53,907 nucleotides of DNA from Sphingomonas elodea ATCC 31461 (lineage in GTDB: Bacteria; Pseudomonadota; Alphaproteobacteria; Sphingomonadales; Sphingomonadaceae). The notes beneath the pieces were generated by a model that was not told where the DNA came from, ran no database searches, and saw only the letters and a program-made list of their open reading frames with translations. This document shows, in pieces, positions 26,294 to 35,003 of the stretch (positions are counted from its first letter, which is position 1; each line of letters begins with the position of its first letter). The stretch is from contig NZ_AGFU01000004.1 in NCBI RefSeq assembly GCF_000226955.1, positions 1 to 53,907 of the forward strand, given 5' to 3'. A program made the translations under genes and the position numbers.

Positions 26294-28564
26294 TCAGAAC
26301 TTGGCGTCGAGGCTCAGTCCGATCTGGCGGAAGGATTGCGGGCCGTAGATAGCCCCGACATTCTGTGTGCCGTTGTAGGGGAAGTCGCTCTGGTAGAGCA
26401 GCGGCTCGTGCTGGTTGAACAGGTTCCGCGCGAACAGCGCGACCTGGAACCGGTCATGGTCGAACCGCGCGCCGATCCGGCCTCCCACCAGCCAATGCGG
26501 ACGATAGGTGGTCTCGATCCGCGAATTGGCCTCGTAGCGGATCCGCGACTTCCACACCGTGTCCGCGGCGATGAAGCCGTTGATGCTGTCGCTGAGCGGC
26601 GCTTCATATTCGCCCGAGAAGGTGAACTTGTATTCTGGCGCATAGGCCAACTGGGTACCGCCGATCTGGGTGCCGTCGGTGCCGAGGAAGTTGCTCGGAT
26701 AGGTCGCCTTGGCCCAGAGGAAGCCGGTGTTGACCGACAGGCCCTCGGTGACGCGGCCGAACAGATTGATTTCGGCCCCGCGCGACTTCACCCCGTTGAT
26801 GTTCTGCTGCACGCAGCTGATCGCGCCGGTGTTCTGGATGGTGGTGCAGGACTGCGCCTGGAAGTCCTTGATGTTCTGATAGAAGGCGTTGAGGTCGAGC
26901 ACCCAGCCGCCGAACAGCGTGCTCTTCAGGCCGAGTTCGTAGGCGCGCGGGATCTCGGGCCGAACGACATAGGGGGTGAGCGGAAGCGCCGGGGTCGCGA
27001 TCTGGCCGCCCTTGAAGCCGCGCGACGCGGTCGCGTAGACCATCGTCGTCGGGTTCAAGTCGTACTGCGCGCCGACGCGATAGGAGAAGACGTTGTTTTC
27101 CTGGCGCTGGGCGTAGTTGGGGTTGGCCGGGCTGTCGAGGCTCACCCGGTCGAGCCCGAGCCTGGCGTTGGTGTAGCGTCCGCCGGCGATCAGGCGCAAC
27201 GCCTTGGTCACGTGGATCGTCGCCTGGCCGAACGCGGCATAGGATTCGTCATAGATATGGTCGGTGGCACCCAGCTGCGTGGCGATCGGGATCACCACGC
27301 CGGGAGCCGGGCGCAACGTCACCCGCAGCGATTCCGGATCGCGATCCTGCACCTGCCGCGAATAGAACAGGCCTGCCGTGTACTCGATCGTGTTGCTCGA
27401 CGGCGAGGACAGGCGCAGTTCCTGGGTGAAGAGGCTGACGCGGCGGTCGACCAGGCCGTTGGCGACCTGGAGCTCGAGCGGATCGCCGCGGAATACGTTG
27501 GTCGCTGCGCCGCCGCCCTTTTCGGTGCTGCCGCGATATGCGGTGATCGAAGTGAGCGTGAACGGCTCGAACGCATATTCGGCCTGGAGCGACACACCGT
27601 AGCTCTCGGCCCGGCCGCGAAAGCCGTTGGCGATGCAATAGTTGCGGTTGCCTTCGCCCGGCGTCACGCCGCAGCTCGCCAGCCGCGCGGTGATGCCGAG
27701 CGGATCGAAACCGGCGCCGCCGAAGAACGGACCCGGCCCACCGGCGCGAACGAAGGTGAAGAAATCGCCGCCATTCTCGGTCGTCGTCTTGCTGTAGTCG
27801 CCGATCAGGTTGAGCGTCAGCTTGTCATTCCGCCACAACAGCCGCGCGCGGCCGCCCCAGCGGTTGGTGTCGTTGAGGTCGCCGGTGGTCGCGTTGCGGT
27901 TCGGGCCCTGGCGCAGATTGCCGAAGCCGGAGACGCGCAGCGCGGCATCGGCGCTCAGCGGCACGTTGACCATACCCTGCACCACCTGGTTGCCGAAGCC
28001 GGAGCCGAGCGTGCCCTCGTTGGAAAGCTCGGTGCGCAGCCGCGCGCTGAACTGGGTGGGATCGGGCGCATTGGTGGTGATGTTGATGACGCCGGCCGAG
28101 GTGGTGAGGCCGAACAGCGTGCCCTGCGGACCCTTCAGCACTTCGATGCGGGCGACGTCGAACAAGTCGGAGATATTGGCATTGCCCTGGCTGACCTGGT
28201 CGACGACGATGCCGACCGAGGCGACCGAGCCGGCCGAGAAGGTCTGCGTCCCGATGCCGCGCAGCGAGCCGCCGCCGCCGGTATTCTGTCCGGGCGCCTG
28301 CTGGATTTCGAGGCTGGGCGAGATGCGGGCGAGGTCGTTGACCGTGTTGACCTGCTGGCGCTCGAGCTGGGCGGCGCTCGCCACCGTGATCGAGATCGGC
28401 ACGTCGACCACGCGCTCCTGTCGGCGCTGCGCGGTGACGACGATCTCGTCCTGCACGGCGGGGCTGACCTCGGTGGCGGACGGCGCGGTCTGGGCCGCGA
28501 CGGGGGCAGCGGCCAGCACGGCGGCGGTGCCTGCAAGCAGGCGGAACATCCCTTGCTTCTTCAT
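26294..28564 (-). CDS. TonB-dependent outer-membrane receptor (operon-internal)
   Basis: The 756-residue receptor has a signal peptide (MKKQGMFRLLAGTAAVL... ending PVAAQ), a TonB box DEIVVTAQRR, and a plug domain with DLARISPSLEIQQAPGQ, GSLRGIGTQTF and VEVLKGPQGTLFG-like VARIEVLKGPQGTLFG. A 22-strand-type barrel follows, ending FRQIGLSLDAKF. The plug is of the class common in sphingomonads for hydrophobic or aromatic compounds. ATG at 28564 is chosen for its GGAGAGGG ribosome site. It lies between the aromatic genes (50 nt gap upstream) and the glycosidases (15 nt downstream), so it most likely imports the intact glycoside into the periplasm. Confidence 0.94.
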   Translation of the reverse strand: MKKQGMFRLLAGTAAVLAAAPVAAQTAPSATEVSPAVQDEIVVTAQRRQERVVDVPISITVASAAQLERQQVNTVNDLARISPSLEIQQAPGQNTGGGGSLRGIGTQTFSAGSVASVGIVVDQVSQGNANISDLFDVARIEVLKGPQGTLFGLTTSAGVINITTNAPDPTQFSARLRTELSNEGTLGSGFGNQVVQGMVNVPLSADAALRVSGFGNLRQGPNRNATTGDLNDTNRWGGRARLLWRNDKLTLNLIGDYSKTTTENGGDFFTFVRAGGPGPFFGGAGFDPLGITARLASCGVTPGEGNRNYCIANGFRGRAESYGVSLQAEYAFEPFTLTSITAYRGSTEKGGGAATNVFRGDPLELQVANGLVDRRVSLFTQELRLSSPSSNTIEYTAGLFYSRQVQDRDPESLRVTLRPAPGVVIPIATQLGATDHIYDESYAAFGQATIHVTKALRLIAGGRYTNARLGLDRVSLDSPANPNYAQRQENNVFSYRVGAQYDLNPTTMVYATASRGFKGGQIATPALPLTPYVVRPEIPRAYELGLKSTLFGGWVLDLNAFYQNIKDFQAQSCTTIQNTGAISCVQQNINGVKSRGAEINLFGRVTEGLSVNTGFLWAKATYPSNFLGTDGTQIGGTQLAYAPEYKFTFSGEYEAPLSDSINGFIAADTVWKSRIRYEANSRIETTYRPHWLVGGRIGARFDHDRFQVALFARNLFNQHEPLLYQSDFPYNGTQNVGAIYGPQSFRQIGLSLDAKF

Positions 28565-28614
28565 GATAACCCTCTCCGATTTTTGTTTTGAGGCGGCGTT
28601 GGTGCCGCCGGTAA

Positions 28615-29448
28615 TCAAGCTTCGTCGATCACGGGGTTCGTCAGGGTGCCGATCGATCCGATGGACACCTCCACCACGTCGCCGGCTCGCATGTAGAGCG
28701 GCGGCGTGCGCTTATCGCCGACCCCGCCCGGCGTGCCGGTGGCGATCACGTCGCCCGGCGCCAGCTCGGTGAAGCCCGAGCAGTATTCGATGATCGTCGG
28801 GATATCCCAGATCATGTCGGCGATCGGCTGGTCCTGGACGAGCGCGCCGTTCAGCCGCGTCTGCACCCGCAGCGCGCCGAGATCATCGATCTCGTCGGGG
28901 GTGACCAGCGCCGGGCCGAAGCCGCCGGTGGCTGGGAAGTTCTTGCCCGGCGTGAACTGGATGTTGTGCCGCTGCCAGTCGCGCGCCGATCCGTCCTGGA
29001 AGATAGAATAGCCGGCGACATAGTCCCATGCCTGGTCGCGCGGGATCCGGCGGCCATAGCGGCCGATCACGATCGCCAGCTCGCCCTCATAGTCGAAGCG
29101 CTGCGTCTCGGGCGGGCGGACCAGCGGCTGGCCGTCAGCGACCAGGCTGTCCGCCCAGCGGGTGAAGATCGCCGGATGGTCCTTCTGCTCGCGGCCGGTC
29201 TCGGCGACATGGGTCGCATAGTTGAGCCCAACGCAGAAGATCTTGCCCGGATTCGGGATCAGCGGCAGCAGCACCACGTCGCCGCGAGCCCAGGTCCGGC
29301 CCGGCTCCAGCGCGGCGAGGGTGCCGGCGGCGATCGCGGCGGCCAGGTCGGCGGGGCGATCGGCGCCGCCCAGTTCGAGGATCTGCTCGCCGTCCAGCCG
29401 GCCATAGCTGGGCGTGCCGTCGGGGCGGAGGAAACTCACGTAACGCAT
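28615..29448 (-). CDS. fumarylacetoacetate-hydrolase family protein
   Basis: This 277-residue cytosolic enzyme has the FAH fold. The metal-binding acidic cluster is in RFDYEGELAIVIGRYGRR, with the conserved GKNFPATGGFGPALV, GTPGGVGDKR and a C-terminal barrel end. The N-terminal ~70 residues are the usual small cap. Members hydrolyse C-C bonds in acylpyruvates or hydrate and decarboxylate 2-oxo-dienoates from meta-cleavage pathways. It directly follows the extradiol dioxygenase gene with an ATGA overlap, so it should act on the ring-cleavage product. I cannot tell hydrolase from hydratase or decarboxylase by sequence alone. Confidence 0.9.
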   Translation of the reverse strand: MRYVSFLRPDGTPSYGRLDGEQILELGGADRPADLAAAIAAGTLAALEPGRTWARGDVVLLPLIPNPGKIFCVGLNYATHVAETGREQKDHPAIFTRWADSLVADGQPLVRPPETQRFDYEGELAIVIGRYGRRIPRDQAWDYVAGYSIFQDGSARDWQRHNIQFTPGKNFPATGGFGPALVTPDEIDDLGALRVQTRLNGALVQDQPIADMIWDIPTIIEYCSGFTELAPGDVIATGTPGGVGDKRTPPLYMRAGDVVEVSIGSIGTLTNPVIDEA

Positions 29449-30356
29449 CAGGCGATTGCTCCCATCCATGGGTTTAGCGGGGCGGGCTCCCAGTCGCGGC
29501 GGAAGCGGAAGCGCTCCTCGGCCACGCGAAGCGCCGCATTGTCCCTGTCGGAGATGCCCCATTGGTCGATCCTGCCTTCCGGCCAGGTCCAGTCTTTGGG
29601 GGCGCCGACAGGATAGTCGTCCGGCACCTTCTCCACCGCGGTCGAGAATTCGACGACGCCGCCGAACGGCGCGATGAAATAGGCGAACACGTTCGAGCCG
29701 GGACCATGCCGGCCGGGCCCCCAGGCGGGCACCATGCCATGGTCGCGCAGCCGGCCGATGCCGCGCATCACCGCATCGGTGTCGCGCATCTCGAAGGCGA
29801 TATGGTTGAGCGAGGCGATGCCGGCGCGGGCGAAGGCGGTCGAATGGTGGGACTCGTTGCAGCGCACGAACACCATGCCCTTGGTGCGATCGGAGACGCG
29901 GAAGCCCAGGGCCGCCTCGACCAGATGCCCCGTCGCTTCGGCGTCGATTGCGTTGAACACGCAGTGGGTGAGCTTGACCGGCAAGTCGTCGCCGTCGATC
30001 GGGGCGACCTCGCCGCTATCGGCTAGGAAGCGGAACAGCTCGCCCTCGGCCAGCTCGACGATCAGGCCTTCGCCGCCGCCCGGATCCTCGCTGGTCACCG
30101 GGCGGGCGTCGAGACCTGCCTGCGCAATGCCGGCGGCCAGGCTGGCCAGCCGTTCGCGGGTGCAGGTGAAGGTGGTGCTGCGGACGAACGGCGTATCGCT
30201 CTCGGCGATCGCGATCAGATAGGGATAGCTGCCCGACCCCCGCAGATAGTGGGTCGCGCCCCGCACCTCCGCCGGGGCAAGGCCCCAGATCTCGGTGAGG
30301 AAGCGGGCGGCGCCCGCCGCGTCCGGGCAGGCGATTTCGATACTGCGCAGATTCAC
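29448..30356 (-). CDS. VOC-family extradiol ring-cleavage dioxygenase
   Basis: The 302-residue protein has two tandem vicinal-oxygen-chelate domains (about 1-120 and 140-275). The probable Fe(II) ligands are in KLTHCVFNAID, ASLNHIAFEMRD and GGVVEFST, giving the 2-His-1-Glu triad of the catalytic C-terminal module. It should cleave a catechol-type ring next to the hydroxyls, adding O2. Start: GTG at 30356, overlapping the previous gene's stop as GTGA; its own stop overlaps the next ATG. Neighbours (flavin hydroxylase upstream, FAH-family enzyme downstream) support a hydroxylate-cleave-hydrolyse sequence. A glyoxalase-type non-oxygenase is a less likely alternative. Confidence 0.88.
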   Translation of the reverse strand: MNLRSIEIACPDAAGAARFLTEIWGLAPAEVRGATHYLRGSGSYPYLIAIAESDTPFVRSTTFTCTRERLASLAAGIAQAGLDARPVTSEDPGGGEGLIVELAEGELFRFLADSGEVAPIDGDDLPVKLTHCVFNAIDAEATGHLVEAALGFRVSDRTKGMVFVRCNESHHSTAFARAGIASLNHIAFEMRDTDAVMRGIGRLRDHGMVPAWGPGRHGPGSNVFAYFIAPFGGVVEFSTAVEKVPDDYPVGAPKDWTWPEGRIDQWGISDRDNAALRVAEERFRFRRDWEPAPLNPWMGAIA

Positions 30357-30763
30357 GAATGCTCTCCGTTGATTCCGGCCAGCGCGGCCGCTTCGTCGCG
30401 GTCGCCGGTGTCGCCGCTGATGCCGACCGCGCCGAGGATGCTGCCCTGCGCGTCGCGGACCAGCACGCCGCCGGGCGAGAAGGCGATGTCCCCACCGACC
30501 GCGGCTGCGACGCTGCCGAAGAAGACGGGATTGCCCTGCGCCCGCTCGGCGAGCACGCGGGTGTCGGCGCCCATGCCGAGCGCACCCATCGCCTTGGCCC
30601 GGGCAATGTCGTGCCGGAACAGGCTGGCGCCGTCCTCGCGCGCGGTCGCCACCGGGTGGCCGCCCGCATCGAGCACCACCACCGCGAGCGGCTGCAGGCC
30701 TTCGGCCCGTGCGAAGGCGAGTGCGCCGTCGAGAATCGCGCGGGCGCGGGCGAGTGGGATCAT
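30353..30763 (-). CDS. GlcG/HbpS-like (DUF336) protein
   Basis: A 136-residue single-domain protein with typical GlcG/HbpS patterns: LARARAILDGALAFARAEG, VVVLDAGGHPVATAREDGA, and a C-terminal GGVLVRDAQGSILGAVGISGDTGDRDE. Related domains bind haem or small organic molecules and are often found in aromatic-degradation clusters, where their role is unsettled. It has no signal peptide and is likely cytosolic. It is sandwiched by ATGA and GTGA overlaps, so stoichiometric expression with the monooxygenase and dioxygenase is expected; an accessory role for one of them is plausible. Confidence 0.85.
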   Translation of the reverse strand: MIPLARARAILDGALAFARAEGLQPLAVVVLDAGGHPVATAREDGASLFRHDIARAKAMGALGMGADTRVLAERAQGNPVFFGSVAAAVGGDIAFSPGGVLVRDAQGSILGAVGISGDTGDRDEAAALAGINGEHS

Positions 30764-32280
30764 GCCGCCGCCTCCAGCCGGGTGCCGAGCATTGCGTCGC
30801 GCGCGTCGATCAGGCTCTGTGCCTCGCCGCTGGCGGTACCGAAGACATAATGGTCGGGGCGCACGAGTACCGCGTCGATTTCGTGGCGGTCGAGCCAGGC
30901 CAGCAGCGCGCCGCCATCGTCTAGCGACCCGGCATCGACCCGGGTCGCGCCGCCCGATCCGGCGATGCCGGCATGGCGGACGAACAGTCGCCAGCCCTGG
31001 CCGGTCACGGCATCGAGCAGCCGGCCGCCGGTACGCGGCTGGAGGAACCGCTCGCCGGCACCCGGCGAGCCCGCCAGCACGATGCCGGTGGCGATCGCGG
31101 GGATCAGATCGGCGGCGGTCTTCGTGCGGCCGGGCGTTGCCGCCGCCCGCAGCTGGGCATCGCGCGCGGCCGCCGCATCCGGATCCAGTTCGCAGATGTA
31201 CCGCCCGGCCGAGACTGCGGCGCCGATCACCGCGCGGACATGCGGGTCCCGTTCCGGCTGATAGGTGTCGAGCAGGGCCGGCGATGCGCGGTCGTGGACG
31301 ATCGCCGCCATCTTCCAGGCAAGATTGGCGACGTCGCGCAGGCCGTGGCACATGCCCTGGCCGAAAAAGGGCGGCGTCTGGTGTGCGGCATCGCCGGCAA
31401 GGAAGACGCGGCCGACCTGCCATTGCTCGGCGACGAGGCCGTGGAACCGGTATGTCGCCGCACGAACGATGCGGTGCGGCACCGTACCCAGCCAGGCGCC
31501 GACCATCGCCGAGACGGTCTCGGGCGCCATCATCGCCTGGTCCTCCTCGCCGGGCAACAGCATGAATTCCCAGCGGCGATGGTTGCCGCGCCCCGGTACT
31601 ACCGTCGCCGGACGTTTGGGATCGCACATCATCACCGAAAGGCGCTGCAGGTCAGCACCTTCGGGCACGCCGGTCAGCGGCGGGAAGGTGACGGGGCCGT
31701 CTACCTCGGCGTCGACGACCAGCCAGGGCTCCTCGAAATCGAGATCGTCGAGCCGGACGTCCAGCGCCTTGCGCACCGCGCTGCGCGCGCCGTCGCAGCC
31801 GATCACCCAGGGGGCGGCGGCGTGCGTTTCCATGCCGTCCACCGCATAGCGTATGGTGACGCTCTCCGTGGCCTGTTCCAGCCCCAGGAACTGGGCGCCG
31901 AGCAGCAATTGCACTCGATCGCTTTCGGCAAAGCCCGCGCGCAGATGCGCCTCGAGCTCGGGCTGGTAGAAGAAATAGTCATTGGCCCAGCCGAACGGCC
32001 GCGGCGCGCCGACCGTGCCCATATACCGGATCACCCCGCCGTCGGCACCGACATGCAGATGCCCGTCGGTCTCGCGCATGTCCGGCAGCACGCGATCAAT
32101 CACGCCCGCGCTCTGGAACAGGCGCAGCATTTCATGGTCGAGATGGACCGCGCGGGGCAGGGGGTGCAGCGCCGTTTCGCGCTCCAGCACCAGCACCGAG
32201 AGGCCGGCACGCGCCAGGAGATTGGCCGCAAGCGCTCCCACCGGGCCGCACCCGATGATGATCACGTCCGTTTGCATCAT
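30760..32280 (-). CDS. FAD-dependent aromatic monooxygenase (MhpA-like, group A)
   Basis: The 506-residue flavoprotein shows the three group A signatures: IIGCGPVGALAANLLARAG (dinucleotide binding), WVIGCDGARSAVRKAL (DG motif), and VFLAGDAAHQTPPFFGQGM (GD motif). A thioredoxin-like C-terminal domain follows. It resembles MhpA and naringenin or resorcinol hydroxylases, using NAD(P)H and O2 to hydroxylate a phenolic ring in the cytosol. The product would be a substrate for the extradiol dioxygenase two genes on. It starts one base after the amidohydrolase stop and ends overlapping the GlcG-like gene. Confidence 0.92.
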   Translation of the reverse strand: MMQTDVIIIGCGPVGALAANLLARAGLSVLVLERETALHPLPRAVHLDHEMLRLFQSAGVIDRVLPDMRETDGHLHVGADGGVIRYMGTVGAPRPFGWANDYFFYQPELEAHLRAGFAESDRVQLLLGAQFLGLEQATESVTIRYAVDGMETHAAAPWVIGCDGARSAVRKALDVRLDDLDFEEPWLVVDAEVDGPVTFPPLTGVPEGADLQRLSVMMCDPKRPATVVPGRGNHRRWEFMLLPGEEDQAMMAPETVSAMVGAWLGTVPHRIVRAATYRFHGLVAEQWQVGRVFLAGDAAHQTPPFFGQGMCHGLRDVANLAWKMAAIVHDRASPALLDTYQPERDPHVRAVIGAAVSAGRYICELDPDAAAARDAQLRAAATPGRTKTAADLIPAIATGIVLAGSPGAGERFLQPRTGGRLLDAVTGQGWRLFVRHAGIAGSGGATRVDAGSLDDGGALLAWLDRHEIDAVLVRPDHYVFGTASGEAQSLIDARDAMLGTRLEAAA

Positions 32281-32281
32281 G

Positions 32282-33511
32282 TCAGACCGTTTCGGCTTCC
32301 GCGAGAGCCTTGTGCAGCACCCCGTTCTTCATGATCATCTTCAGCCGTTCGCGATCCTGCAGGATCCGCACGTCTTCCGTCGGATCGCCGTCGACGAGCA
32401 GCAGATCGGCCAGATAGCCGGGCCGCACCAGGCCCACCGCCAGATCCATCAGCTCTCCGCCATATTGGGTGGCGGCGCGCAGCGCCTCGGCCGGCGTGAA
32501 GCCGAAATGGGTGACGAAATGCTCAAGGTCGCGGGCATTGCGGCCGTGCGGATTGAACGGGAAGCCATAGTCGCCGCCGATCAGGATGCGCACGCCGCGC
32601 GCGCGGAGCGCGGGAACAAGCTTCGCCTCCAGCGCCATGCGATCCGCGGCGCTGGCCTTCATCGCGGACATGTCGACATGCGGCGGTGGATTGGCTTCGA
32701 GCGCCGCAACCGAGACGCCCGGGCCGGGCGCGTAGAAGACGCGGTCCTTCGCTTCCACCAGTGCCTCGACGCCCGCTTCGTCGGCGAAGGAGCAATGGTA
32801 GAGGATGCGCGCGCCGGCGCCGAGCGCCATCCGGATGGCCCGCGTCGTATAGGTGTGGCAGGCGATCCATATCCCGGCCGCCTTTGCCGCCGCGCCGACG
32901 GCCTCCATCTCCTCGTCGGTATAGAGGATGTCCTGCGCGGTGCCGGGCTTGAGCGCATCCTCGCCCGAGAGGATCAGCTTGATAGAGCGGATGCCCTCGC
33001 CGGCGCAATGATCGACAAAGGCGCGTATCGCCTCGGGGCCCCGCCCGTTGAACACGTCGCCGGTATCGACGCTGTCCTCGCCTTCGGGGCTGCGCTCCAG
33101 CGTGGAGGGAACCAGCCGGGGGCCGGGCGTTTCGCCGCGCACGATCGCGGCGGCCAGTTCAGGCTCGATCCGGTCGCCCAGTGCGCCCGCCGAATAGAGG
33201 CTGGTGAAGCCGTGATCGAGCAGCACCCGCGCGTTGCGCCACGCAGCCTTCTTGAGCTCGTCCGGCGGGAGGAGGAACTGCGGATAGATATTCTCGACCG
33301 AAGAGCCCCAGGTGAGATGCGTGTGCGCATCCACCATGCCGGGCATCAGCGTCATGCCGTATGCATCGATGACGCGATCCGCCGCCGAGGCGAGCGGGGC
33401 GGCATTGTCCAGCACCTGCGCGATGCGGTCTCCCTCAATCAGCACGGCACCGTCGAACGGTGGCGTTCCGCTGCCATCGAAGATTCGGGCATTGCGGATC
33501 AGCGTGCGCAT
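32282..33511 (-). CDS. amidohydrolase-superfamily protein (imidazolonepropionase-like)
   Basis: This 409-residue metal-dependent hydrolase has an N-terminal beta-sandwich part, then DAHTHLTWG (HxH metal site), the bridging-Lys context IKLILSGEDAL, His ligands in ACHTYTTRA and LYHCSFADEAG, and Asp in IGGDYGFPF. The C terminus DLLLVDGDPTEDV is typical of the group. Members hydrolyse cyclic amides, lactones or other C-N/C-O bonds. It is the first structural gene of the operon, downstream of its likely promoter and LysR site, and probably opens or deacylates an intermediate. No signal peptide is present, so it is cytosolic. Confidence 0.85.
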   Translation of the reverse strand: MRTLIRNARIFDGSGTPPFDGAVLIEGDRIAQVLDNAAPLASAADRVIDAYGMTLMPGMVDAHTHLTWGSSVENIYPQFLLPPDELKKAAWRNARVLLDHGFTSLYSAGALGDRIEPELAAAIVRGETPGPRLVPSTLERSPEGEDSVDTGDVFNGRGPEAIRAFVDHCAGEGIRSIKLILSGEDALKPGTAQDILYTDEEMEAVGAAAKAAGIWIACHTYTTRAIRMALGAGARILYHCSFADEAGVEALVEAKDRVFYAPGPGVSVAALEANPPPHVDMSAMKASAADRMALEAKLVPALRARGVRILIGGDYGFPFNPHGRNARDLEHFVTHFGFTPAEALRAATQYGGELMDLAVGLVRPGYLADLLLVDGDPTEDVRILQDRERLKMIMKNGVLHKALAEAETV

Positions 33512-33604
33512 CAGGACCTCTCCACTGTTGTTCTTATGCTGGCATCATGCGGCACCCGATCCGTCTAGCAAAATAATGGTTTCATCTATATCCATAGGTA
33601 GGAG
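33512..33604 (-). promoter_or_regulatory. operon promoter region with candidate LysR site (33586-33597)
   Basis: The 93-bp gap between the LysR gene and the nine-gene operon carries CTATATCCATAG at 33586-33597, 75-86 bp upstream of the amidohydrolase start. That is near the usual -65 recognition position if transcription starts about 20-25 nt before the ATG. The dyad matches the one overlapping the LysR leader. A GGAGAGG ribosome site precedes the ATG. Confidence 0.55.
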
Positions 33605-34498
33605 TTATGCTTTGAGCGCTTCCAGCAGCCCGGTAGCGAGCGGAGAATGGTGCGCCCGGGTGAGCATGCGCACCCCGATGCTACGTTCGAATCGTGCCTC
33701 CTCAATCTGGATCGCCCGGAGGACGCCGATAGAGAGTTCGGCAGCCGCCACCTGCCGCGGCAAGATCGTCACGCGGCTGGTGCTCCGCACGATGGACTTG
33801 GTGAGGAGCAGCGAGTCGGAGCGCAGGGCGTCGCAGGGCTCGGGTACCTCCGCAGCGACGAACATCGCTGCCACTTGCCGCTGGAAGGCGCCCTGCGCCT
33901 CGGGCAGCACCCAGCGCAAATCGGCCAGCTTGCGCAGCGAGATGCTGCTGGGCAGCGTTCGGTGACGCCTGCCGACGATCAGGGCGAACGGGTCCCGGGC
34001 GAGGGTGATTTCCTCAATGTCCGCGGGCGGGGTCTCGATCTCGGTGGTGACGAAGGCGAGTTCGATCTCGCCCTTTCGCAGCATCTCCGTCAGTTCGCGA
34101 TCGGGTCGCTCGACGACGTTGAGTGCAAACCCGCCGAAGCGATGTTCGAGTTTTTCCACCGCTGGCGGAAGGAGACTTACGAGTGCACCGGGCGTACCAC
34201 CCACCCGCAGCGGGCCTACAATCCCCTGGCGCACCGCATCGAGGTCCTTCATCGCGCCGTCAAGCAGCGCGTCGAGCGCGCTGGCCCGTCGTTGCAGCGC
34301 CAGTCCCTCGCTTGTCAGAACGATACCACCACGCCCACGCTGAAAGAGCCGCGCGCCGATGCGGTGTTCAAGCTGGGCGATGGTAGCGGAGACCGACGGC
34401 TGGGAAATGTTGAGCGCACGCGCGGCCGCGCTGATGGATCCTTCCTGGCAAACGGCACCGAAGGTTATCAGTGCACGCGGATCGATCTGAAGAGCCAT
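33605..34498 (-). CDS. LysR-type regulator of the aromatic-glycoside operon
   Basis: The 297-residue protein has the N-terminal winged helix (FGAVCQEGSISAAARALNI, then SQPSVSATIAQLEHRIGARLFQRG, kept here in two pieces) and a C-terminal effector-binding domain with GPLRVGGTPGALVSLLPPAV. It lies directly upstream of the operon on the same strand with a 93-nt gap, so it probably activates the operon in response to the aromatic substrate or a breakdown product. Naringenin-responsive FdeR of Herbaspirillum is a LysR protein controlling a comparable monooxygenase-dioxygenase set. No Shine-Dalgarno is evident before ATG 34498; a dyad occupies that position, implying autoregulation. Confidence 0.9.
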   Translation of the reverse strand: MALQIDPRALITFGAVCQEGSISAAARALNISQPSVSATIAQLEHRIGARLFQRGRGGIVLTSEGLALQRRASALDALLDGAMKDLDAVRQGIVGPLRVGGTPGALVSLLPPAVEKLEHRFGGFALNVVERPDRELTEMLRKGEIELAFVTTEIETPPADIEEITLARDPFALIVGRRHRTLPSSISLRKLADLRWVLPEAQGAFQRQVAAMFVAAEVPEPCDALRSDSLLLTKSIVRSTSRVTILPRQVAAAELSIGVLRAIQIEEARFERSIGVRMLTRAHHSPLATGLLEALKA

Positions 34499-34501
34499 AT
34501 G

Positions 34502-34513
34502 CTATAGCTATAG
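34502..34513 (-). promoter_or_regulatory. perfect dyad CTATAGCTATAG just upstream of the LysR start
   Basis: This 12-bp palindrome ends 4 bp before the LysR start codon, where the ribosome site would normally be. A near copy (CTATATCCATAG) lies upstream of the operon at 33586-33597. The shared CTATA-N2-TATAG/CATAG pattern suggests the LysR protein binds both. Confidence 0.5.
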
Positions 34514-35003
34514 ATCGATTGAAAACCTGCAACAGCGCGAGTGGGACTGGGAAAGGCACAGTCTTCCCTGCAACGTCTCGCCGCTTTGTCGATGCCGGCA
34601 AGCTGGTCGGAGCGTTCGCCCGGACGGCACGCTCTCGGCCGATATCGGCCACGCCCAAGGGCGCGCAGGTCGAATGGCGTGAAGAGGCGGGGTGGACAGT
34701 TTGCCACATGGTCCTCGCCGCGTTTAGGCGTCAGGAGCCTCGTGTGTTTGTCCATAAAGCGTGGCGCGAAGCGGCTTCGACCGTGGAAGCGCAACGTCCA
34801 GCTACGGATTTGGAGCATGTTGACGAAAGGCGAACGCTGGTTCCGTCGGGGACTTCACGTCACCATCGCCCTACTGGTTGCCTTCACGGCATTCGTGGTG
34901 GTTCTCGAACCAAAGCACGACGGCGCGGCCGCACCGACCCCGCCGCTCTGCTCCAGCAAATAGCCGGAAGCCTTGCCGGGAGAGCCGGCCATCCGGCTCA
35001 TTC
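34514..35003. other. spacer with one doubtful small membrane ORF (34817-34963, +)
   Basis: No recognised gene lies here. One 48-codon frame on the plus strand (ATG 34817, stop 34961-34963) would give MLTKGERWFRRGLHVTIALL plus more hydrophobic residues: a basic start, a single membrane helix and a short tail. It has a GGAG only 2 nt before the ATG and no homologue that I recognise, so I regard it as unproven. The spacer separates the aromatic operon from metY. Confidence 0.35.

Noticed and set aside
26159-28591. 810-codon open frame on the plus strand
   Set aside because: It is antisense to the TonB receptor at 26294-28564, which has a signal peptide, TonB box and barrel end. The plus-strand translation is Arg/Ala/Glu-rich with no domain; it is a GC-codon shadow.
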